Shown: positions 1 through 6,564, numbered from the stretch's first letter. The stretch: DNA of 6,862 bases from Candidatus Solibacter sp. (GCA_017883345.1 JADGNT010000268.1:1-6862), one strand, 5' to 3'. Numbers and translations: made by a program. The notes: generated from the letters alone by a model not told the origin.

Positions 1-7
1 GAGACCC

Positions 8-36
8 TTGACACGAAACGCGCGCCCGATTACAGA
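8..36 (+). promoter_or_regulatory. Putative sigma70-type promoter of the hox operon
   Basis: A perfect TTGACA (8-13) is followed, after a 17-nt spacer, by TACAGA (31-36), which matches only three of six positions of the TATAAT consensus. The distance to the hoxE start at 75 leaves room for a short leader. The -35 match and spacing support a promoter, but the weak -10, the GC-rich surroundings and the lack of sequence before position 1 make this a moderate guess. A different sigma factor or a promoter further upstream is equally possible. Confidence 0.35.
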
Positions 37-55
37 TATAGGTACCTGAATATCT
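34..55. promoter_or_regulatory. Dyad symmetry, possible operator upstream of hoxE
   Basis: AGATAT (34-39) is the exact reverse complement of ATATCT (50-55), and between them lies the palindrome AGGTACCT (40-47), whose centre is offset by one base from the outer arms. The element overlaps the proposed -10 and ends 10 bp before the hoxE Shine-Dalgarno. That position would suit a repressor site or a 5'-UTR hairpin. No regulator family is recognised from the sequence, so the role is inferred from symmetry and location only. Confidence 0.3.
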
Positions 56-74
56 CGCGACAAAAGGAGACATC

Positions 75-590
75 ATGGCATTATCCCTCGAAGAGCAGGG
101 CTTCGCGGACCGCACGATCGCGGCGCATGCCGGCCGGCCCGGCGCCCTGCTCGGCATCCTGGAGCGAGTCCAGGAACATCATCCGCATAAATACCTATCG
201 CCGGAAATCCTGGAGTACGTGGCGGCCAAGACCGATGTCCCGCTCTCGCAACTGTATTCGGTGGTGACCTTTTACGCCCTATTCAACCTGGAGCCGCAGG
301 GCGACCACACCATCTGCATCTGCCGTGGGACCGCCTGCCACACGCGCGGGTCGCGCAGCCTGCTGCAACGGTTGCGGTTCGAACTCGGGCTTCCCGAGGA
401 GAGCGAGTACGGCGCGGACAAGCTCTGCATGACCACGCCCGACCGCAGATACTCCTTGCGCACGGTGGCCTGTTTCGGCCAGTGCGCGCTGGCTCCCGTG
501 GTGGAAGTGGACCATGCCATTTTCGGGCACATGAACGAGCAGACGCTGCACCGTGAAGTGGAACACCTGAACAAGGAGAAGAAGAAGTGA
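75..590 (+). CDS. hoxE: HoxE, [2Fe-2S] diaphorase subunit of bidirectional NAD-linked [NiFe]-hydrogenase (NuoE-like)
   Basis: This 171-residue protein is of normal NuoE/HoxE length. It has an N-terminal helical part (about residues 1-75, including the typical HPHKYLSPEIL and VVTFYALF segments) and a C-terminal thioredoxin-like [2Fe-2S] domain. The four expected ligands are present: C83 and C88 in CRGTAC, then C133 and C137 in CFGQC. The family docks beside the NuoF/HoxF flavin subunit and carries one [2Fe-2S] cluster; the protein acts in the cytoplasm. The ATG start is supported by AGGAGA at 65-70, four bases upstream. The gene is first in the operon and its stop overlaps the hoxF start, implying translational coupling. 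The C-terminal tail is very lysine-rich (NKEKKK). The fold alone could also fit NuoE or HydC-type subunits; the hoxFUYH genes that follow decide for HoxE. Confidence 0.95.
   Translation: MALSLEEQGFADRTIAAHAGRPGALLGILERVQEHHPHKYLSPEILEYVAAKTDVPLSQLYSVVTFYALFNLEPQGDHTICICRGTACHTRGSRSLLQRLRFELGLPEESEYGADKLCMTTPDRRYSLRTVACFGQCALAPVVEVDHAIFGHMNEQTLHREVEHLNKEKKK
574..590 (+). promoter_or_regulatory. Ribosome binding site and GTG start of hoxF, overlapping the hoxE stop
   Basis: AGGAG (574-578) lies eight bases before a GTG at 587-589, and the hoxE stop TGA occupies 588-590, so start and stop share the string GTGA. This fixes the hoxF start at a GTG rather than the in-frame ATG at 638, which has no comparable site and would remove 17 residues. 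The arrangement predicts translational coupling of hoxE and hoxF. Confidence 0.7.
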
Positions 591-3500
591 CCCGCATTCA
601 GGATTTCGGCTCCTTCAATTCGGTGCGCGAAGCCGGGATGGCGAAACTGCTCCCCTCGCGGCCGCGCATCGGCGTGGGCATGGGGACGTGCGGCAAAGGC
701 AACGGCGCGGAGGGCGTCTATCATGCGTTCGCCGAAGCCATCGGCCAGCAGGGCCGCGACGTTCGCCTGGCCTCGGTGGGGTGCTTCGGCTTCTGCGCGC
801 AGGAACCGCTGGTCAACGTGCGCATTCCGGGCCGCCCGCTGGTGATTCTGCGCCGCGTGCAGGCCAGCGACGTTCCGCGCATCCTCGACGATCTGGCGGC
901 GGGCTCCATTACCGACGGCCTCGCGCTCTGCAAGATCGAGGAGTGGGATCACCTGACCGCGCACATTCTCTACGGCCAGGGCTACCCCAACATCCCCTCC
1001 TGGCAGACCATTCCCTTCTTCAAACCGCAGAAGAAGATCGTGCTGCGCAATTGCGGCTTGATTTCGCCCGACGATATCGAGGAGTACATCGCCATCGGGG
1101 GCTACCAGGCGCTCTACAAAGTGTTGATCGACGCCAATCCGGAGGTGGTGATCGAGCAGATCAAGGCGGCCAAACTGCGCGGGCGCGGCGGCGCGGGCTT
1201 TCTGACGGGCCTCAAATGGGAATTCCTGCGGCGCGCCGTGTCCGACGCCAAGTACGTGATCTGCAATGCCGACGAAGGCGACCCCGGCGCGTACATGAAC
1301 CGCAACGAGATCGAAAGCGATCCGCACTCGCTATTGGAAGGCATGATCATCGGCGGCTACGTGATGGGCGCCGCCGAGGGCATCGTCTATATCCGCGCCG
1401 AGTACCCGCTGGCGGTGCACCGCCTGACGCGCGCCATCGAACAGGCGCGGCAATCCGGCATTCTCGGCGAGAACTGCCTGGGACGCGGATTCCGCTTCGA
1501 TATCCGGCTGGTGGAAGGCGCGGGCGCGTTCGTCTGCGGGGAAGAGACGGCGCTGATCGCGTCGCTGGAAGGCTACGCGGGACGCCCCCGGCCGCGGCCG
1601 CCGTTCCCGGCGCAGAAGGGACTCTACGACAAGCCCACCAACATCAACAACGTGGAGACCTGGTACAACGTCGCGCCCATCGTATCGAAAGGGCCGGCCT
1701 GGTTCAGCGAAATCGGCAGCACCAAGAGCGCCGGCACCAAGGTGTTCTCGCTGGTCGGCAAGATCAATAACACGGGCCTGGTGGAAATGCCGCTGGGCAC
1801 GCCGCTGAAGACGTTCATCTACGACGTGGGCGAAGGCGGCAGCGATGGCAAGCACATCAAGGCCGTGCAGACCGGCGGCCCCTCCGGCGGATGCATCCCA
1901 CAGGACATGTTCGATACTCCGGTGGACTATGAGACGCTGGCGCAGCTCGGCTCCATCATGGGCTCGGGCGGCATGGTGGTGATGGATGAAGACAACTGCA
2001 TGGTGGATGTGGCGCGCTACTTCATCGAATTCACCCACTCCGAATCCTGCGGCAAGTGCATTCCGTGCCGCGTGGGGCTCGACCAATCGCTGCGCATTCT
2101 GAATGCGTTCACGCGCGGGCGCGCCACCGAAACCGATCTCGACCGGCTGGACGAGATGGCGCGCATGATCCGCGACACCTCGCTGTGCGGCCTGGGACAG
2201 ACGGCGCCCAACCCGCTGTTGACCACGATGCGCCACTTCCGCCACGAGTTCCTGGACCACATCCGCGCCAAACGCTGCCGCGCGGGCGTGTGCGACGACC
2301 TGGCGCTGTCGCCGTGCGAAAACAGTTGCCCGCTGCACATGAACATCCCGCGCTTCCTGCAACTCTATAAGGAAGGGCGCATCGAGGAAGCGTTCGAAGC
2401 GGTGGTGATGGACAACCCGCTGCCCGCGTCCACCGGCCGGGTCTGCCAGCACCCCTGCGACAACCGCTGCCGGCGGCGCACGCTGGATTCGGCGGTCAAC
2501 ATCCGCGAGGTGCACCGCACGATCGCCGATTCCATCTACCAATCGGACCGCTTCGACGCGTTGGCCGCGCGCATTGTGGCGCGCAAACTGCCGCCCACGG
2601 ATCGCAAGGTGGCGGTAGTGGGCGCCGGCCCCACTGGCCTCGCCGCGGCGTTCTACCTGGCGCTGCTGGGCCACGAGATCACGGTCTACGAATCCAACCC
2701 GGAGCCTGGGGGCATGCTGCGCTACGCGCTGCCGGAATACCGCCTGCCGCGCGCCGTGATCCGCCGCGAGGTGGAGTTGATCCGCCGCCTCGGGGTTGAT
2801 TTCCGGTGCGGTATTGCCGTGGGCACCGACATCACACTCAACGATCTGGACAACCAGTACAACGCGGTATTCCTGGCGATCGGAACGTGGAAGGAAGCCT
2901 GGGTGTATCTGCCCGGCACCGAGTTGAAGGGTGTCATCCCCGCCCTGCTGTTCCTCGAAGCGGTGGCCAAGGAGGAGGCGGTGCGCCTGGGTCGCAAAGT
3001 GGCCGTGATTGGCGGGGGTAATGCGGCCATCGACTCAGCGCGCACCGCGCTCCGCATGGGCGCGGAGGTGACCGTCATCTACCGCCGCGAGCGCAAGGAC
3101 ATGCCGGCGATCCGCGAGGAGACCGATGCGGCGGAGGAGGAGGGCGCGAAGTTCCTCTTCCTGGCCACGCCGCACCGCATCGTGGGCGACGAGGAAGGCA
3201 ACGTCAAGGGCATGGAAGTGGTCAAGACGCGCCTGGGTGAGTTCGACGCCTCGGGCCGGCGGAGGCCGGTGCCGACGGAAGAGATCCGCCGCCTGGAATG
3301 CGACACCGCGATCCTGGCGGTGGGCGAAGCCGTGGACCAGGATTTCCTGCGCGCCAGCGGCCTGCGGATCAAGGAGAACGGCACGCTGGAAGTGGACCGC
3401 TACACGCTCGAAACCAGCCGCGGAAAGTTCTACGCGGGCGGCGACCTGATCAGTGGCGCGAGCAACGTGAGCAACGCCATGGGCTACGGAAAGAAGGCCG

Positions 3501-3739
3501 CGCGCAAGATGGACCAGCGTCTGATGGGCACATATCGGTGGGACAAGATCGACCCCGGCTTTGCCTACAGCAACGCGCCTTCAGGGGACCCCAGCCCGAG
3601 CCAGCGCCATACCCTGGAAGAGCTGCCGGCGCGGGAGCGCGTGGAGAGTTTCGTGGAAGCCATGATCTCTCTGAGCGACGAAGAAACCCTGGATGAAGCC
3701 TCGCGATGTCTGCGGTGCGATATCAAGGACCATCACTAA
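587..3739 (+). CDS. hoxF: HoxF fused to a GltD/NfnB-like NADPH-binding FAD/iron-sulfur module
   Basis: The protein has 1050 residues; ordinary HoxF has about 530-600. Residues ~25-105 form a thioredoxin-like domain with C35, C66 and C70. Residues ~145-560 are the NuoF-type flavin/NADH and [4Fe-4S] part: LRGRGGAGFLTGLKW (198-212 region), NADEGDPGAYMNR (227-239), GAGAFVCGEETA (311-322), then C488, C491, C494 in SCGKCIPCR, and C534. This half oxidises or reduces NAD(H) through FMN. From C564 the sequence becomes GltD-like. It has a Fer4_20-type cysteine cluster (C577, C581P, C620, C624, C628) and an FAD Rossmann motif GAGPTG (679-684). A second nucleotide motif, GGGNAA (809-814), is followed by YRRERKDMPA (832-841), the NADPH-type signature. 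The second FAD motif is GGDLISGASN (951-960), and the tail ends in RCLRCD (1040-1045). The frame is uninterrupted across the seam. Fusion is certain at sequence level; its catalytic consequence is inferred. Confidence 0.95.
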   Translation: MTRIQDFGSFNSVREAGMAKLLPSRPRIGVGMGTCGKGNGAEGVYHAFAEAIGQQGRDVRLASVGCFGFCAQEPLVNVRIPGRPLVILRRVQASDVPRILDDLAAGSITDGLALCKIEEWDHLTAHILYGQGYPNIPSWQTIPFFKPQKKIVLRNCGLISPDDIEEYIAIGGYQALYKVLIDANPEVVIEQIKAAKLRGRGGAGFLTGLKWEFLRRAVSDAKYVICNADEGDPGAYMNRNEIESDPHSLLEGMIIGGYVMGAAEGIVYIRAEYPLAVHRLTRAIEQARQSGILGENCLGRGFRFDIRLVEGAGAFVCGEETALIASLEGYAGRPRPRPPFPAQKGLYDKPTNINNVETWYNVAPIVSKGPAWFSEIGSTKSAGTKVFSLVGKINNTGLVEMPLGTPLKTFIYDVGEGGSDGKHIKAVQTGGPSGGCIPQDMFDTPVDYETLAQLGSIMGSGGMVVMDEDNCMVDVARYFIEFTHSESCGKCIPCRVGLDQSLRILNAFTRGRATETDLDRLDEMARMIRDTSLCGLGQTAPNPLLTTMRHFRHEFLDHIRAKRCRAGVCDDLALSPCENSCPLHMNIPRFLQLYKEGRIEEAFEAVVMDNPLPASTGRVCQHPCDNRCRRRTLDSAVNIREVHRTIADSIYQSDRFDALAARIVARKLPPTDRKVAVVGAGPTGLAAAFYLALLGHEITVYESNPEPGGMLRYALPEYRLPRAVIRREVELIRRLGVDFRCGIAVGTDITLNDLDNQYNAVFLAIGTWKEAWVYLPGTELKGVIPALLFLEAVAKEEAVRLGRKVAVIGGGNAAIDSARTALRMGAEVTVIYRRERKDMPAIREETDAAEEEGAKFLFLATPHRIVGDEEGNVKGMEVVKTRLGEFDASGRRRPVPTEEIRRLECDTAILAVGEAVDQDFLRASGLRIKENGTLEVDRYTLETSRGKFYAGGDLISGASNVSNAMGYGKKAARKMDQRLMGTYRWDKIDPGFAYSNAPSGDPSPSQRHTLEELPARERVESFVEAMISLSDEETLDEASRCLRCDIKDHH

Positions 3740-3793
3740 TATGCCGACCAAAACGCGAAGACACCTTCAACGCGGGGACGCGGTCACGGAAGA

Positions 3794-3815
3794 ATGCCCC
3801 CAGGAACGGGGGCAT
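3794..3815. repeat. Perfect 8-bp hairpin in the hoxF-hoxU spacer
   Basis: ATGCCCCC (3794-3801) pairs exactly with GGGGGCAT (3808-3815) around a six-base loop, AGGAAC. The GC-rich stem should be stable in RNA. It lacks a following U-tract, so it is not a canonical intrinsic terminator. It could act as an mRNA-stabilising processing element or be part of a REP-like repeat. Confidence 0.6.
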
Positions 3816-3816
3816 G

Positions 3817-3845
3817 GCAGCCTGAAAGGCTACGCTACGGGCTGC
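3817..3845. repeat. Second hairpin with two mutually exclusive pairings
   Basis: AGCCT (3819-3823) can pair with AGGCT (3827-3831) around GAA. Alternatively GCAGCC (3817-3822) can pair with GGCTGC (3840-3845). Both pairings use 3819-3822, so they cannot form together. The string has the look of a dispersed intergenic repeat; switching behaviour is only a formal possibility. Confidence 0.45.
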
Positions 3846-3900
3846 GACGAAGAATCAACCGGAGAGAAAACGAGAGAGGCTGAACCCGGGGGAGAACTCC

Positions 3901-4611
3901 ATGCCTGAAAACATTTCCATTCGAATCGACGGGGAGTACGTCCCCGCCCAGGACGGGCAGACCATCCTCGAAGTGGCCCGCGCGGGAAACAAATACATCC
4001 CGACGCTCTGCTGGCTGGCCGGCATTTCCTCGGTGGGCGCCTGCCGCCTATGCATCGTGGAGGTCTCCGGTGTGGGCCGGCTCTTGCCCGCCTGCACCAC
4101 TCCGGTACAGGACGGCATGAGTGTCACCACCAACTCCGAGAAACTGACGCAGTACCGGAGGATTGCGATCGAGTTCCTTTTCAGCGAACGCAATCACCGG
4201 TGCGCCGTCTGCGTTTCCAACAACCATTGCGAATTGCAATCGATGGCGCAGCGCCTGGGGGTGACCAGCGTGCGCTATCCGTACGCGTACCCGAAGCTCG
4301 CGGTGGACTTGTCTCATCCGCGCTTTGTGCTGGACCACAACCGTTGCATCCTGTGCACGCGTTGCGTTCGGGTATGCACGGAGGTGGAAGGCGCGCACGT
4401 CTGGGACGTCAGTTCGCGCGGCATCCGCAGCATGATTGTCTGCGACATGAACCGCCCGTGGGCGCAATCCTCGAGTTGCACCAACTGCGGCAAGTGCGTG
4501 CAGGTCTGCCCCACCGGGGCGCTGGCGGAGAAGGGGTTCGCGGTGGACGAGATGGTGAAACAGGATCGCAACGTATCGCGCCTGACCGCCAGGCGGGGAG
4601 GTCATTCATGA
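3901..4611 (+). CDS. hoxU: HoxU, iron-sulfur electron-transfer subunit of the hydrogenase (NuoG N-terminus-like)
   Basis: The 236-residue length is normal for HoxU. Four cluster sites are visible in order. A plant-ferredoxin-type [2Fe-2S] domain has C37, C48, C51 and C65. The NuoG-type His-Cys3 site has H99, C101, C104 and C110 in NHRCAVCVSNNHC. Two ferredoxin-type [4Fe-4S] motifs follow: C149, C152, C155, C159 and C193, C196, C199, C203P. The subunit carries electrons between HoxY and the HoxF flavin in the cytoplasmic complex. The ATG is supported by GGAG (3891-3894) six bases upstream, in a G-rich run. It is separated from hoxF by 161 bp, so unlike the other genes it must recruit ribosomes independently. 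Its stop overlaps hoxY by ATGA. No ligand is missing. An alternative label would be a truncated NuoG, but the neighbours and length fit HoxU. Confidence 0.95.
   Translation: MPENISIRIDGEYVPAQDGQTILEVARAGNKYIPTLCWLAGISSVGACRLCIVEVSGVGRLLPACTTPVQDGMSVTTNSEKLTQYRRIAIEFLFSERNHRCAVCVSNNHCELQSMAQRLGVTSVRYPYAYPKLAVDLSHPRFVLDHNRCILCTRCVRVCTEVEGAHVWDVSSRGIRSMIVCDMNRPWAQSSSCTNCGKCVQVCPTGALAEKGFAVDEMVKQDRNVSRLTARRGGHS
4597..4611 (+). promoter_or_regulatory. Ribosome binding site and ATGA overlap that set the hoxY start
   Basis: GGAGGT (4597-4602) lies five bases before ATG 4608-4610, and the hoxU stop TGA is 4609-4611. The reading frame of hoxY stays open upstream to about 4050, but that extension is arginine- and glycine-rich shadow sequence within hoxU. 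This near-consensus site and the MKKVRLATVWLDGCSGCH start therefore identify the true beginning. Confidence 0.8.
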
Positions 4612-5138
4612 AGAAGGTCCGGCTTGCCACGGTGTGGCTGGACGGCTGTTCCGGCTGCCACATGTCGCTGCTCGATATCGATGAAGCCATTGTGGCGATC
4701 GCCAAGCGGGTAGATGTGGTGTACGGCCCGCTGGTGGATGCGCAGGAGTTTCCCAAGGCGGTGGACGTGACGCTGATCGAAGGCGCGGTCAGTTCGCAGG
4801 ACGATCTGGAGAAGGTGCACACCATCCGCCGGTGGAGCAAGCTGGTGGTGGCGCTGGGCGATTGCGCGGTGACGGGCAACGTGCCGGCGATGCGCAACTC
4901 GCACCCGGCGCGCAAAATGCTGGAGCGCATCTATGTGGAAGGCGCACAGGCAACCAAGGGAGTCCCCGTCGATGGAGTCCCCGCGCTCTTGCGCCAGGCC
5001 GTGCCGGTCCACGAAGTGATCAAGGTGGACCTGTATATCCCCGGCTGTCCTCCAACGCCCGCCGCGATCGCCTACGCGCTGGGAGAGTTGGTGGAGGGCC
5101 GCATGCCGGAACTGGCATCGAAAGTGAAATTCGGGTAG
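4608..5138 (+). CDS. hoxY: HoxY, small [NiFe]-hydrogenase subunit with the proximal [4Fe-4S] cluster
   Basis: The protein has 176 residues, typical of the short group 3d small subunits that lack the C-terminal medial/distal cluster domain of membrane-bound hydrogenases. The four ligands of the proximal [4Fe-4S] cluster are visible: C14 and C17 in DGCSGCH, C86 in GDCAVTGN, and C147 in PGCPPTP. There is no Tat signal, consistent with a cytoplasmic enzyme. It pairs with HoxH and passes electrons to HoxU. It overlaps hoxU by four bases and is followed 10 bp later by hoxH, so the three are expected to be co-translated. A 15-nt in-frame imperfect duplication (GGAGTCCCCG at 4959 and 4974) gives the local GVPVDGVPAL sequence. 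The fit to the family is otherwise ordinary. Confidence 0.95.
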   Translation: MKKVRLATVWLDGCSGCHMSLLDIDEAIVAIAKRVDVVYGPLVDAQEFPKAVDVTLIEGAVSSQDDLEKVHTIRRWSKLVVALGDCAVTGNVPAMRNSHPARKMLERIYVEGAQATKGVPVDGVPALLRQAVPVHEVIKVDLYIPGCPPTPAAIAYALGELVEGRMPELASKVKFG

Positions 5139-5148
5139 GAGCCATGCC

Positions 5149-6564
5149 ATGAGAAAACTCGTCATCGACCCCGTCACGCGCATCGAAGGGCACGCCAAGA
5201 TCGATATCTACCTGGACGATGCAGGGCACGTCACCGACACCCACTTTCACGTGACCCAGGTCCGCGGTTTCGAAAAGTTTACCGAAGGCCGGCCATATTA
5301 TGAGATGCCTTCGATCACGGCGCGCATTTGCGGCATCTGCCCGGTGAGCCATCTGCTGGCGTCGGCCAAAGCCTGCGACGCGATCATGGCCGTGGCCCCG
5401 CCGCCCGCCGCGGTAAAACTGCGCGAGCTGATTCACTGCGCGCAGTTCGTACAGAGCCACGCTTTGAGCTTCTTCCACCTCTCCGCGCCCGACCTGCTGC
5501 TGGGCTTCGACAGCGATCCGGCGCACCGCAACATTTTCGGCCTGATCGACGAGAATCCGGAGATGGCGCGCGCCGGCGTGGCGCTGCGCAAGTTCGGCCA
5601 GGAGATCATACAGGGACTGGCGCAAGAGCGCGTGCATCCCTCGTGGATCGTCCCTGGCGGCGTCAATGCCCCGCTCGAAATTGCGGTGCGCGACCGCATC
5701 CTCGCCGGACTGCCGGCGGCGCGCGCGCTGGCCGAGCGCACGCTCGCGTTTTTCAAAACCGTACTCGATCGATTTGAGGAGGAGATCGCCAATTTCGGTT
5801 CCGCGCCCACGATGTACGCTGGGTTGGTGGACGCGGGCGGCGGCCTGCAATGGTACGACGGACTGCTGAAATTCCGCGATGCCGAGGGCGCCACGGTGGC
5901 CAGCGATATCCACGCGCGCGACTACGCCCAGTACATCGGCGAGGCCTCGCTGCGCGATTCCTACCTCAAGGCGCCTTACTACAAGCCCATCGGCTACCCC
6001 GGCGGCGTCTACCGGGTGGGCCCGCTGGCGCGGCTGAATGTGGTGGACATGTGCGGCACTCCGGTGGCCGATCGCGAACTGGCCGAGTTCCGCCAGCGCG
6101 CGGGCCCGATGGTCCACAGCGCGTTCCACTACCACTACGCGCGCCTGATCGAACTCGTGCACGGCTTAGAGAAGATCGAACTGCTGCTGGGGGATCCCGA
6201 GATCCTGAGCAAGCATGTGCGGTCGCGGGCGAGTGTGAACTCGCTCGAAGGCGTGGGGATGATCGAAGCGCCGCGCGGCGTGTTGCTGCATCACTATAAG
6301 GTGGATGAAGAGGGCGCCATCAAATGGGTGAACCTGATCGTGGCGACGGGTCACAATAACCTGGCGATCAACGCAAGCGTGAAGCAGGTGGCGCAGCACT
6401 TCATCGACGGCGAGCATTTCAAGGAAGGCATGTTGAATCGGGTGTCGGCGGTAGTGCGCGCATACGACCCGTGCCTGAGCTGCTCGACTCACGCCAACGG
6501 CATGCCGGCGCTGGAACTGGTGCTGCGGGGGCCGGACGGGCGGGTGATTTCGGTTAGTCACTGA
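5149..6564 (+). CDS. hoxH: HoxH, large catalytic subunit of bidirectional [NiFe]-hydrogenase
   Basis: This 471-residue large subunit carries the NiFe(CN)2CO active site that interconverts H2 with protons and electrons. The N-terminal motif [10 protein letters not shown] supplies C61, C64 and H68. The C-terminal motif DPCLSCSTH supplies C442, C445 and H448. Residues 449-471 form a 23-residue tail that maturation endopeptidases of the HoxW/HycI type would remove after H448, as known for the family. The start [18 protein letters not shown] is the conserved large-subunit N-terminus, with AGGAG (5137-5141) seven bases upstream of the ATG. The motif context ([25 protein letters not shown]) and the hoxEFUY neighbours place it in group 3d rather than in the F420- or heterodisulfide reductase-linked group 3 types. 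No residue of the metal site is missing, so the enzyme should be catalytically competent once matured by proteins encoded elsewhere. Confidence 0.97.
   Translation: MRKLVIDPVTRIEGHAKIDIYLDDAGHVTDTHFHVTQVRGFEKFTEGRPYYEMPSITARICGICPVSHLLASAKACDAIMAVAPPPAAVKLRELIHCAQFVQSHALSFFHLSAPDLLLGFDSDPAHRNIFGLIDENPEMARAGVALRKFGQEIIQGLAQERVHPSWIVPGGVNAPLEIAVRDRILAGLPAARALAERTLAFFKTVLDRFEEEIANFGSAPTMYAGLVDAGGGLQWYDGLLKFRDAEGATVASDIHARDYAQYIGEASLRDSYLKAPYYKPIGYPGGVYRVGPLARLNVVDMCGTPVADRELAEFRQRAGPMVHSAFHYHYARLIELVHGLEKIELLLGDPEILSKHVRSRASVNSLEGVGMIEAPRGVLLHHYKVDEEGAIKWVNLIVATGHNNLAINASVKQVAQHFIDGEHFKEGMLNRVSAVVRAYDPCLSCSTHANGMPALELVLRGPDGRVISVSH

Larger units (their letters stand above)
3740..3900. repeat. 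Intra-operon spacer with repeat-derived sequence and hairpins
   Basis: This is the only sizeable gap inside the operon; all other junctions overlap or are 10 bp. It begins with sequence resembling the CGCAGAGA-type repeat found after hoxH: 3766-3783 matches 6597-6614 at 15 of 18 positions, and all three differences are G for A. Two hairpins follow and then a purine-rich stretch to the hoxU ribosome site. No convincing gene is seen. The combination looks like an inserted or expanded intergenic repeat rather than a dedicated promoter, and no clear -35/-10 pair is visible. Confidence 0.55.

Noticed and set aside
272..1327. 351-codon open frame on the minus strand opposite hoxE and hoxF
   Set aside because: It crosses two well-defined genes antisense, has low-complexity composition and shows no recognisable motif.
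1331..2674. 447-codon open frame on the minus strand opposite hoxF
   Set aside because: It lies entirely antisense to a strongly motif-supported gene. Its translation is rich in Ala, Arg, His and Val with no domain, which is what GC-rich antisense shadows look like.
3693..3908. 71-codon plus-strand frame spanning the hoxF end and the spacer
   Set aside because: It overlaps the hoxF terminus and repeat-like sequence, has no ribosome site of note, and its translation has no family resemblance.
4050..4607. Upstream extension of the hoxY frame giving a 362-residue protein
   Set aside because: The extension is out-of-frame sequence inside hoxU. The HoxY family N-terminus and a near-consensus ribosome site begin at 4597-4608.
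4959..4983. Direct repeat GGAGTCCCCG inside hoxY
   Set aside because: It is a 10-base repeat at a 15-base offset, in frame, coding for a GVP-x-x-GVP stretch in a variable loop. It is most simply explained by coding sequence or a small old duplication with no sign of function.
5020..6162. 380-codon open frame on the minus strand opposite hoxY and hoxH
   Set aside because: Antisense shadow of the hoxY end and most of hoxH. Composition is skewed to Arg, Ala and His, and no recognisable motif is present.
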